NCBI GenBank assembly: GCA_028711205.1
Contig: JAQTSP010000052.1
Coordinates: forward strand, 1 to 12,548
Length of the DNA stretch: 12,548 nt
Reading direction: 5' to 3'
Origin: Eubacteriales bacterium
GTDB lineage: Bacteria > Bacillota > Clostridia > Christensenellales > SZUA-584
The notes beneath the pieces were generated by a model. It was not told the DNA's origin. It saw nothing but the letters and a program-made list of their open reading frames with translations, and did not search any database. The first letter of the stretch is position 1. Every line of letters starts with the position of its first letter. The position numbers were made by a program, and so were the translations under genes. Of this stretch, positions 6,137-12,548 are shown one piece after another.

Positions 6137-7771
6137 TTACCCTGAATCAGGAGTTTTGTCAGGCAGAAATAAGAACGGGCGCTCGAACGAGCCCGTGTTG
6201 ATCCTCAAACTTTTTTCACGATACTCCTTCGGGTTGATACCCGTGACCTTTTTAAACACCACGCTAAAATAATTAGGGTCGTTGTAACCGACGGCATACG
6301 CGATCTGATAGTTTTTTTCATTCGTGGTTTTGATCAGTTCGCATGCTCTTGCGATGCGAACCTTATTAATATAATCGCTTATGTTCATGCCCTCATACTC
6401 TTTAAAAAGTTTGCCTAAATAGTTGGAGCTCAATTGCACATGCTCGGCAACATCCACGACTGAGAGCTGGCTTGCATAGTTTTGCTTAATAAAGCGCTTT
6501 GCCTGTTCTACGCCGCTGATACTCTGCCCCTTTCTATATTTCAATATTTCGGTACAAGCGTTGTCTATGATTTGAGTCAGTACAATATAAATGCTCTCCA
6601 GCGTCCGTACGCTGCGGACGTCCTCTATCAACGATGATATGTCCGTACCTGCCACCGCACTCGCTGCCGTGCAGCAAAGTATGGCAATGTATTCGGCTGC
6701 CATGTATACGTCAGTAAGCCCGGGAGACCTTTCCCTTATGCAATCGAAGTATTCCCTTATATACTCATTCAATTCCCTTGCCATACCCAGCCTGCACATA
6801 TTTAGTATCTGGCTTTCGTCCGGCAGACGTAACCCGCCTCCGCTTGCCGCTATGTCCGTAATCATAAGCAGCGGAACACGCGCCAGCATAGTATTATAAC
6901 GCAACGCCTCGACGGCATCCCCGTATGCTTCGCGCACCTGCCCAAGTCCGTCATAAATACCACTTATGCCGCCCATAACAGATAACCCCGCTAATCCCAC
7001 CTTGCACACCGGTGAAGCGAGCAGCGCATCTTCACATATGTTAAATACATCCGCAGACTCCTCAAAATTAAATATGACGGTAAGCGACTCCATATTATCC
7101 CCTAACGGTTCGCACACCATGTGTTTACCGAGTTCACTTGTGATCCGCCTGGTTATCGCTAAAAACGCGATTTGCAGGGTTTCTTCATACATCCCGTTAC
7201 TGTAATTTTCGTTCCCGCTTTTAAACACGGCCACTTGAAAACACCGGTAGGGGAACTCAATTCCAATATATTTTGCCTGTTTGGAGAATCTGTTCGTATC
7301 CACACCCTCTATCAAGTCGTTGAGCAGCTTTTCTCTCAGTATGGGTTTGCTTGCTTCAACGCGCTCCCTTAGGAGGGTGATCTCACAATCAGCTGCACGC
7401 TGCTGCTCTATGGTCTCGCACAATTTCTCGCCCGTATTACGTAAAGCCCGAGGCGTGAACGGTTTAAGTATATATTCGATAACGCCGTACTCTATCGATT
7501 TTTGCGCATATTCAAACTCATCATAGCCGCTCAAAACGATTTTTATTGGAGAGATACCCTCCGACGACATGTGTGATAATAACTCGATTCCGTCCATTTT
7601 TGGCATTCTTATATCGAGTATTATCCCGTCAAACGCATGAGCGCGCAGTTTTTCAAGCGCCTCACATCCGTTTGTTGCACTCGAAGTCTCGAAAAGTCCC
7701 ATACTGTTCAACTCGTCACAGATGCCATCCCGTAAGATTTTCTCATCCTCGACGATTAAAACCTTATACAT
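6137..7771 (-). CDS. YesN-like response regulator (REC plus AraC-type DNA-binding domain)
   Basis: A 544-residue regulator. The receiver domain (about 1-120) has acidic-pocket residues Glu8-Asp9, phosphoacceptor Asp53 in ILDIRMP, Ser81 in VLSGYDEF and Lys103 in ILKPF. A long central region (about 130-410) with no clear motif is typical of the YesN class. The AraC-type double HTH spans about 421-520, ending NPKEYREK. I chose ATG 7769-7771 because it starts directly with the MYKVLIVEDE receiver strand, has GGAGG at 7778-7782 with 6 nt spacing, and overlaps the kinase stop by 8 bp; a start 18 codons upstream would add a basic, unmatched stretch. It is activated by the upstream sensor kinase and most likely regulates the ABC importer operon. 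After the HTH there is a 24-residue tail, and a hairpin lies within the DNA that encodes it, so the stop codon may have moved downstream. Confidence 0.92.
   Translation of the reverse strand: MYKVLIVEDEKILRDGICDELNSMGLFETSSATNGCEALEKLRAHAFDGIILDIRMPKMDGIELLSHMSSEGISPIKIVLSGYDEFEYAQKSIEYGVIEYILKPFTPRALRNTGEKLCETIEQQRAADCEITLLRERVEASKPILREKLLNDLIEGVDTNRFSKQAKYIGIEFPYRCFQVAVFKSGNENYSNGMYEETLQIAFLAITRRITSELGKHMVCEPLGDNMESLTVIFNFEESADVFNICEDALLASPVCKVGLAGLSVMGGISGIYDGLGQVREAYGDAVEALRYNTMLARVPLLMITDIAASGGGLRLPDESQILNMCRLGMARELNEYIREYFDCIRERSPGLTDVYMAAEYIAILCCTAASAVAGTDISSLIEDVRSVRTLESIYIVLTQIIDNACTEILKYRKGQSISGVEQAKRFIKQNYASQLSVVDVAEHVQLSSNYLGKLFKEYEGMNISDYINKVRIARACELIKTTNEKNYQIAYAVGYNDPNYFSVVFKKVTGINPKEYREKSLRINTGSFERPFLFLPDKTPDSG
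6175..6196 (-). other. Hairpin inside the 3' coding end of the response regulator gene
   Basis: In the minus-strand transcript ACGGG-CTCG-TT-CGAG-CG-CCCGU forms a 9-bp stem with a two-nucleotide bulge, followed by a moderately U-rich UCUUAUUU stretch. It could act as a weak intrinsic terminator for the right operon, located about 40 nt before the stop codon rather than after it. On the plus strand the run of T residues is about 13 nt away, too far for a good terminator of the AraC gene. Confidence 0.45.
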
Positions 7772-9527
7772 CGTTTTCCTCCGTTCGTATTGGGATGATG
7801 ATCTCAACGATCGTATACCCGTCACTTATTCTATAGTGAATGCCATATTCCTTTCCGTAATACAGCTTCAGCCTCTCGTCTGCATTTTTGATCCCAATAC
7901 CCGTGCCGGACATGTCCGGGCCTCCCGCAAGCATTGCATTGATCTCGGTACACTTTTGTTCGGTGAGCGTACCGCCGTTGTCGCTCACTGTAATACACAG
8001 GCAGTTGCCGCGCAGACTTGCCCCAACGGCGATGTGCCCTCCGCCATCTTTCTTTCTGACGCCATGGTACAAAGCATTTTCTATCAGCGGCTGTACCACC
8101 AGCTTAATAATCGTGAAGTGCCCCACCGCCTCCTCCATCGATATGGAGTAGGTAAGCTCACTTGTATATCTCAGTTGCTGTATGGCGAGATAATACTTGC
8201 AATACTCCATTTCACGTTGTATCGTTAAAAATTCATCGTTATTAATGCTGATTCGGAAGAGCTTGGAAAGTGCATCCGTCATCTCCATGGCCTCATCCTT
8301 TTTGTTATTATTGATTAACCAGATGATGGATGACATGGTATTGTAGAGAAAATGCGGGTTGATTTGCGAAACCAGCGCCTTGTACTCGGCAATATGCTTA
8401 TCCCTCTCTACCTCACCGATACGTTTTATATAGTTATCGATCTTCATCATCATTGTATTGAAATTGTGCGCCAGCATACCCACCTCATCGTTATACAGCG
8501 GTATGAAACCCGGCATAAAGCGGCCCTCCTCGGCGTTTTGCATAGAAACGCACAGTTTCTTTATTGGCTTGGAAATGCTGCGTGAAAAAGCCACCGACGC
8601 TATAACAGCGCATACCGCGATGCCCATGCATAACAGCGCCATCAGCAGTACAATATACAGTGTTGCCTCTGATATCTCCGCTTTGGGTATAAGCGCAACC
8701 AGCATCAATCCATTCTTCCCCGAATCGTGGGTCATCGGAAGATACGGCTCGCCCTGCACCAATACCTTTTCGGGCAAAGCACTTCCATCGGAAAGCAAGT
8801 CGCCAAACACCTCATCTTCGCTCTCTCCTGCGAGCGAAGCAATACCGGAGGACGCAATCACCCTGCCACCGTATATCATCAATATGCTGCTTTGTGTCTG
8901 GACAAAATTAACATCGAATATGTCTGTAATATGATGAATGTTCACTGCGGTTATGACTATGCCGATCACCTCGCGGGTATCTGTGTCTTCTATGCGCCGC
9001 GCAGTAACCACCATATGATAACCGCACGCCATCATTTCATCCAGCATGATCGCTGTGTTTCTCGTATCTTTCTGCAGCAAATGTTCAAGCGCCTGAGCCG
9101 GGATAAACTCCACACTGCCTTCGTAATCGTTGGAATACATCCTGCCGTTCATGCCAACAAGGTAAATGGACGTTTCGATATCCGAGGCATACTTACTGTC
9201 GTAGAGCTTTTTATCCAGCGCGTTTTCCGCCAACAATCCACGTTCATTTTCCAGGGGTTCTTTCAGTACGGTGTTTACGTCCTCGTCTATCGCAAAGGTA
9301 ATGTTGACATAGTCTAAATAGGTAAACAGCTCATCCATCTGCTTATCCACCTGTTCCAAACGAAAAGACACATCATTAATATAACGTTTTTCGACCTCTG
9401 CCGATGCCACATTGACACTCACCACGCCCATGATAAGTATTGGAATAATAGAAAATATTAGGAACATGATCGTTAGCCGTTTAAACAGGCTCATGGAATG
9501 CAGCTTATAGCTTATGTTTTCAAGCAT
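7764..9527 (-). CDS. YesM-like membrane sensor histidine kinase
   Basis: A 587-residue kinase. Transmembrane segment 1 is at about 17-40 and segment 2 at about 281-304, enclosing an extracellular domain of roughly 240 residues that is probably a Cache-type sensor. A HAMP linker follows (about 305-357, starting SRSISKPIKKL). The His_kinase domain has phosphoacceptor His402 in QINPHFLYNT, the hallmark of the YesM/LytS class. The HATPase domain shows the N box (Asn484 in PLIENALYHGV), DNGG (516-519) and the GTGIGIKN glycine loop (541-548). The ATG at 9525-9527 has GGAGG at 9534-9538, with 6 nt spacing. It transfers phosphate to the response regulator encoded just downstream, with which it overlaps by 8 bp. 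The gene follows the solute-binding protein gene, and such kinases often sense the sugar or its loaded binding protein, so the sensed signal is likely the transported ligand (inference). The 10-A run at 9539-9548 places its ribosome binding site directly after a terminator. Confidence 0.94.
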   Translation of the reverse strand: MLENISYKLHSMSLFKRLTIMFLIFSIIPILIMGVVSVNVASAEVEKRYINDVSFRLEQVDKQMDELFTYLDYVNITFAIDEDVNTVLKEPLENERGLLAENALDKKLYDSKYASDIETSIYLVGMNGRMYSNDYEGSVEFIPAQALEHLLQKDTRNTAIMLDEMMACGYHMVVTARRIEDTDTREVIGIVITAVNIHHITDIFDVNFVQTQSSILMIYGGRVIASSGIASLAGESEDEVFGDLLSDGSALPEKVLVQGEPYLPMTHDSGKNGLMLVALIPKAEISEATLYIVLLMALLCMGIAVCAVIASVAFSRSISKPIKKLCVSMQNAEEGRFMPGFIPLYNDEVGMLAHNFNTMMMKIDNYIKRIGEVERDKHIAEYKALVSQINPHFLYNTMSSIIWLINNNKKDEAMEMTDALSKLFRISINNDEFLTIQREMEYCKYYLAIQQLRYTSELTYSISMEEAVGHFTIIKLVVQPLIENALYHGVRKKDGGGHIAVGASLRGNCLCITVSDNGGTLTEQKCTEINAMLAGGPDMSGTGIGIKNADERLKLYYGKEYGIHYRISDGYTIVEIIIPIRTEENDV

Positions 9528-9538
9528 AGCTCGCCTCC

Positions 9539-9590
9539 AAAAAAAAAATATGTGCAGAGGCTGCTGCCCAAATCAATGGGCAGCAGCCTC
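9539..9590 (-). terminator. Strong intrinsic terminator after the solute-binding protein gene
   Basis: On the minus strand a perfect 14-bp GC-rich stem (arms 9577-9590 and 9557-9570, GAGGCTGCTGCCCA and its complement) has a 6-nt loop. It is followed after TGCACATA by an uninterrupted run of ten T (9548-9539). The run ends exactly against the GGAGG of the kinase gene. The terminator should give high importer-to-kinase mRNA ratios, with the kinase made from read-through. A weak promoter-like pair, TTGATT in the loop and CATATT 18 nt on, could instead give a very short-leader transcript. Confidence 0.9.
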
Positions 9591-9593
9591 CTT

Positions 9594-9621
9594 TTGTCAT
9601 ATCCTCGCTATTGTCATATCC
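9594..9621. repeat. 11-bp direct repeat TTGTCATATCC between binding-protein gene and terminator
   Basis: Two exact copies of TTGTCATATCC, 9594-9604 and 9611-9621 on the plus strand, are separated by 6 nt (17-bp period). They lie in the short untranslated gap after the solute-binding protein stop (9665-9667) and before the terminator stem. They could be an operator, a protein-binding RNA element in the transcript, or a local duplication. No convincing promoter overlaps them. Confidence 0.7.
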
Positions 9622-9664
9622 CCGTTACACGAATCATTTATTCGCAACTCATCATCAATTATCC

Positions 9665-10735
9665 TTACTCGTCAATACGCATCGCAATAATGGACTCCCA
9701 GTCATAGTCGCCGATATTGCTTGCATCTAAAATAAAGGATTCGCCTTCAAAGCTGTCCGGCAATTCTTCACCCGCAAAATAATCGTTGATTATGTTCATT
9801 GTGTTTTCAGCCAGTACTGGCGGTGCAGGAATAAAGAAAGCTTTATACATGGGGTCATCATTTTCCAGCGCCTCAAACGTCTCAATACCCCACCCAAGGC
9901 CAACGATCACAACATCCTCCTTGCCGGCAGCCACACAGGCCGCTTTTGCTCCCGCGCAGGTATCAAAGTTAATGCCAAAAACGATATCCACCTCGGGGTT
10001 TGCCGTCAATATGTCTTCCATGACATCCATGGACTTCGTTCTTGACGCTTCACCGTCCTGATGCGCAACGATCGTAACGCCGGGCAAAGCCGCATTCTCC
10101 ACCGTCTCCTCGAACCCCGTTGCGCGAATAACAGAACCTTTGATCTCGGCGGCAAAGTCGATAATAGCGATCTCCGCTTCTCCGTTCATATTTGTTTGAA
10201 TATAGTCGATTATCCAGTCGCCCATTATGGCGCCATCGTTGTAAAGATCAAAAGTGATCTGGCAAGTCGGAACATCGGACTCGACCTCAGAGTCAAACAC
10301 AAATACGGGTATTCCCGCTGCGATAGCATCTTCAATAGCAGGGACGACACCAAAAGCGTCACACGGTGCCAACGCGATTGCATCCACACCCAATGTCACG
10401 AAATCTTCTATCTGTTGTATCTGCGTCGCTGTATCAAGGTCGGCATCCTGAATGTTCAATTCAAACCCCATCTCATTGGCAAGATTAACAAACGCCGCTT
10501 CAAGATCTTTATAGTATTCATCGCGTCTGTAAAGCAAACTGATGCCAATCACCTTATTTTCATCCTCTTGTTGCACAACTGCATCATCTGCAGCCTCGTC
10601 AACTGTCTGCTCCGTATCGTCTGCCGTCTGATCTGCATCGTCCGTGGCATCCGTTGTCTGTGTTGTATCACAACCCGCAATAAACACCAATGCCATTACC
10701 AAACACAGGACAAGAACAAAAAGCCTTTTTTTCAT
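9665..10735 (-). CDS. Ribose-type ABC transporter solute-binding lipoprotein
   Basis: A 356-residue RbsB-like Peripla_BP_4 protein. The N terminus is a lipoprotein signal peptide (KKR, hydrophobic 5-20, lipobox ending at Cys22), so the mature protein is anchored to the outer face of the membrane. Residues 23-60 form a flexible linker of Thr, Asp, Glu, Gln and Ala with almost no positive charge. The periplasmic-binding fold follows from KVIGISL (61): FVFDSE with Asp148 ends a first-lobe strand, QDGEASRTKSMDVMEDIL (226-243) is the family's conserved segment, and GINFDTCAGA (254-263) corresponds to the usual (N)D..A.GA second-lobe motif. The start ATG has GGAGGG with 7 nt spacing. The gene lies 101 nt after the ATPase gene and is followed by a strong terminator. 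Family members bind ribose, galactose, inositol or autoinducer-2; the ligand here is unknown, though the neighbourhood points to an amino sugar or cyclitol. Its placement after the ATPase differs from the classic rbs order, where it follows the permease. Confidence 0.93.
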   Translation of the reverse strand: MKKRLFVLVLCLVMALVFIAGCDTTQTTDATDDADQTADDTEQTVDEAADDAVVQQEDENKVIGISLLYRRDEYYKDLEAAFVNLANEMGFELNIQDADLDTATQIQQIEDFVTLGVDAIALAPCDAFGVVPAIEDAIAAGIPVFVFDSEVESDVPTCQITFDLYNDGAIMGDWIIDYIQTNMNGEAEIAIIDFAAEIKGSVIRATGFEETVENAALPGVTIVAHQDGEASRTKSMDVMEDILTANPEVDIVFGINFDTCAGAKAACVAAGKEDVVIVGLGWGIETFEALENDDPMYKAFFIPAPPVLAENTMNIINDYFAGEELPDSFEGESFILDASNIGDYDWESIIAMRIDE

Positions 10736-10781
10736 TGTTTTTCCCTCCTTTTAATTATACACTCTTCTGTGGTTTTTTTCA

Positions 10782-10796
10782 CGCATGAAACATGCG
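10782..10796 (-). other. Short hairpin between ATPase and binding-protein genes
   Basis: CGCATG-TTT-CATGCG forms a 6-bp stem on the minus strand, followed by A residues rather than U, so it is not a terminator. An imperfect CCGGCTC...GAACCGG stem lies just upstream (about 10800-10820). Hairpins at this spot often stabilise the downstream mRNA and raise binding-protein output; that role is inferred. Confidence 0.4.
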
Positions 10797-10836
10797 CCCC
10801 GGTTCTATATGAGCCGGTAAACTGTAATCATTTTTT

Positions 10837-12345
10837 TCACGATACTGCATCCACCATTAATTGCATGATCCCCTCCTGGCTGAACTCGTTGCGTTTTAAC
10901 TCTCCGCTAATGTGCCCCTCATGCATAATCAGCATACGGTCACACATACCCATCAGCTCCGGCATTTCCGAGGAGATCATAATGATGCACTTACCCTGCA
11001 CCGCAAGGTCTGAAAGCAGCCGGTAAATTTCTGCTTTTGCGCCCACATCAATACCGCGTGTGGGCTCATCAAATATCAGTACGCTCGCCTGCACCGCCAA
11101 CCATTTGGCGAGAACCACCTTTTGCTGGTTGCCGCCCGATAAATTGCGTGTCAGCCTGTATACATCCGGTACGCGGATACTCAGCGTATCCACATACCCC
11201 AGAGCAAGCGCCCTCTCGGCGCGGCGGCTCAGTATTCCGCCATGCAGTATACGTTTTATACCTACCATGCTTATATTGTGCTGTACCTGCATGCCCAAGA
11301 TAATGCCATCCGTCTTTCTGTCCTCCGGCATAAGCGCGATACTTTTTTTTATTGCATCGCGCACATTTGCAATCTTCACAGGTTTGCCTTCCAAAAAAAT
11401 CTCGCCCGCATCGCGTCGATATGCCCCGAATATACACTTCGCAAGCTCTGTCCTGCCTGCGCCCACCAGTCCGGCGATGCCCAGTATTTCGCCCTTGTTT
11501 GCGGTAAACGATATATCCTTAAGCCCGAGTTTTTTATGACACAGTCCGCGGACTTCAAGCGCCGGCGTACCGATCGAAGAAGGCTGCTTTGGATATTCAC
11601 TTGCCAGTTCGCGCCCCACCATGGCTGTGATTAGCTGCTGTTTTGTCAAGCAGCACACAGGGCAGGTTTTTACGTGCCTGCCGTCCCGCATGACAGTGAC
11701 CTTGTCCGCCAGTTCAAATATCTCCTCCAGTCGATGAGAAATATAAATGATGGTAACGCCCTTTGCCTTAAGCATCTTGATGATGCCAAAAAGCACGTGA
11801 AGCTCTTTCTCTGTGAGCGTTGCAGAAGGCTCATCCATAATGATTAGCTCGGCATCGTATATCAGCGCCTTGCATATCTCGACAATTTGCTGCTTGGAGA
11901 CGCTCAACTTGCGTGTTTTGGCCATTACGTCTATCTTAACGCCCAGGCTGTCAAGCAACTTCTCCGCCTGCAAACGCATACCCATCTTATCAACAACAGG
12001 AACCCCCATAATGCGCTTTGTTTGCAGGTGCCCGAGGAATATGTTTTCGACAACGTTCAGATCCTTGACCATGTTGAGCTCCTGATGCACAACTGCGATG
12101 CCTTTTTTTGCCGCTTGCATCGGATGCGTCAGCAAAAGTTTTTCTCCTCGGAAATAGATATTACCCTCATTTGCATACTGTACGCCGCTCATTATATTAA
12201 TAAGCGTGGATTTCCCTGCGCCGTTTTCACCAACAATAGCGTGTATGTCCCCCTTTATGACATCAAATGAAACTCTATCCAAAGCCTTGACGCCCGGAAA
12301 TTGCTTTGATACCTCATGAATTCTTACGAGCACGTCGCCGTTCAA
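10837..12345 (-). CDS. Ribose/galactose-type ABC transporter ATPase (two nucleotide-binding domains)
   Basis: A 502-residue RbsA/MglA-like ATPase with two fused nucleotide-binding domains, the usual length for this class. Domain 1: Walker A GENGAGKST (39-47), Q-loop Gln88 in HQE, signature LSVSKQQ (147-153), Walker B with DEPSA (171-175) and switch His194 in ISHRLEE. Domain 2 has a degenerate Walker A, GLVGAGRTE (292-300), where Arg replaces Lys, an intact signature LSGGNQQ (412-418) and Walker B with DEPTRG (436-441), but Ser-Ser instead of the switch His. This pattern is normal for the family, where only one site hydrolyses well. It powers sugar import from the inner membrane face together with the RbsC-like permease. 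The frame opens at a TTG (12343-12345) preceded by AAGGGGGTGACGTGA, which gives 8 nt spacing, with the permease stop 13 nt upstream. A GTG four codons later is an alternative start. Confidence 0.95.
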   Translation of the reverse strand: MNGDVLVRIHEVSKQFPGVKALDRVSFDVIKGDIHAIVGENGAGKSTLINIMSGVQYANEGNIYFRGEKLLLTHPMQAAKKGIAVVHQELNMVKDLNVVENIFLGHLQTKRIMGVPVVDKMGMRLQAEKLLDSLGVKIDVMAKTRKLSVSKQQIVEICKALIYDAELIIMDEPSATLTEKELHVLFGIIKMLKAKGVTIIYISHRLEEIFELADKVTVMRDGRHVKTCPVCCLTKQQLITAMVGRELASEYPKQPSSIGTPALEVRGLCHKKLGLKDISFTANKGEILGIAGLVGAGRTELAKCIFGAYRRDAGEIFLEGKPVKIANVRDAIKKSIALMPEDRKTDGIILGMQVQHNISMVGIKRILHGGILSRRAERALALGYVDTLSIRVPDVYRLTRNLSGGNQQKVVLAKWLAVQASVLIFDEPTRGIDVGAKAEIYRLLSDLAVQGKCIIMISSEMPELMGMCDRMLIMHEGHISGELKRNEFSQEGIMQLMVDAVS

Positions 12346-12358
12346 TCACGTCACCCCC

Positions 12359-12548
12359 TTATGCTCTATTTTCCCGTGTTGTTCTTAAGACATCTATGCC
12401 TATAGCAAGAATGAGCACCACACCGCGCATAACCTGCTGGTAATAGGAATTGACGTTGAGCAGCGTCATAATATTTGTCAGCACACCCACCAATACCGCG
12501 CCGAATAACACACCCATTGCATTGCCCTTGCCGCCGCTTATACTTGTT
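12359..12548 (-). CDS. RbsC-like ABC transporter permease (C-terminal end only)
   Basis: Only the last 62 residues are present; the start lies beyond the right edge. The sequence SISGGKGNAMGVLFGAVLVGVLTNIMTLLNVNSYYQQVMRGVVLILAIGIDVLR matches the C terminus of BPD_transp_2 permeases of the RbsC type (GG.G...G...GA...GVL.N...LL.V.SY.QQ...G.....A...D). The last two transmembrane helices are visible, around the GVLFGAVLVGVLTNI and VVLILAIGIDVL stretches. It forms the membrane pore for the ATPase encoded 13 nt downstream. The stop TAA is at 12359-12361. Confidence 0.88.
   Translation of the reverse strand, partial: TSISGGKGNAMGVLFGAVLVGVLTNIMTLLNVNSYYQQVMRGVVLILAIGIDVLRTTRENRA

Noticed and set aside
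7772..7825. Upstream start for the response regulator, adding 18 residues
   Set aside because: The internal ATG at 7771 has GGAGG at good spacing and begins exactly at the receiver domain; the upstream extension overlaps the kinase coding end and matches nothing.
10754..10780. TATAAT upstream of the solute-binding protein gene as its promoter
   Set aside because: The -10 match is perfect, but the predicted transcription start would fall in the ribosome binding site, and the -35 candidate (GTGAAA) is poor.
10061..11026. Plus-strand open frame of 321 codons across the binding-protein and ATPase genes
   Set aside because: It is antisense to two well-supported genes, has no recognisable domain or ribosome binding site, and its Cys/His/Ile-rich translation is typical of a reverse-strand shadow.
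1..12548. Search for CRISPR arrays, tRNA genes, IS ends and phage genes
   Set aside because: No regularly spaced repeats, cloverleaf-like segments, transposase motifs or phage structural genes were seen by eye.

Overview
The window looks like part of a chromosome from a low-to-moderate GC Firmicute, probably a Clostridia-type anaerobe. The signs are strong GGAGG ribosome binding sites, near-consensus sigma-A promoters, a lipoprotein solute-binding protein with an acid/Thr-rich linker, and a YesM/YesN-type two-component pair attached to a ribose-type ABC importer. No phage, IS, CRISPR, tRNA or rRNA feature is visible. Species cannot be named from the sequence alone.

Layout. Nearly everything is on the minus strand, so transcription runs from high to low coordinates. 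Right block (12548 to 6137): the end of an RbsC-like permease, an RbsA/MglA-like double ATPase, an RbsB-like lipoprotein, a strong intrinsic terminator, then a YesM-like sensor kinase and a YesN-like response regulator overlapping by 8 bp. Middle: a plus-strand AraC-family regulator (5184-6080), convergent with the response regulator and divergent from the left operon across a 367 bp AT-rich region. That region holds a perfect-consensus minus-strand promoter (TTGACA-17-TATAAT) and a separate plus-strand promoter. Left block (4816 to 1): a DegT-family PLP aminotransferase, a xylose-isomerase-like TIM-barrel protein, a glutamate dehydrogenase, an unrecognised 223-residue protein, and a DUF4432 (aldose-epimerase-like) protein cut by the window edge.

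Working model (inference). The ABC importer brings in a monosaccharide-like or cyclitol-like ligand. The sensor kinase and response regulator tune importer expression to an extracellular signal, and the AraC protein controls the left operon according to an intracellular ligand. The left operon pairs a sugar/cyclitol aminotransferase with an isomerase and a mutarotase-like protein. Glutamate dehydrogenase could recycle the glutamate/2-oxoglutarate used by the aminotransferase. This fits catabolism of an amino sugar or aminocyclitol with release of ammonium. The components resemble those of rhizopine or inositol catabolism, but no MocA/Gfo-Idh dehydrogenase is present in the window.

The most unusual local features are a perfect 18-bp inverted repeat inside the first 20 codons of the unknown gene, and a terminator whose U-tract abuts the ribosome binding site of the sensor kinase. 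The latter makes kinase/regulator expression appear to depend largely on read-through.
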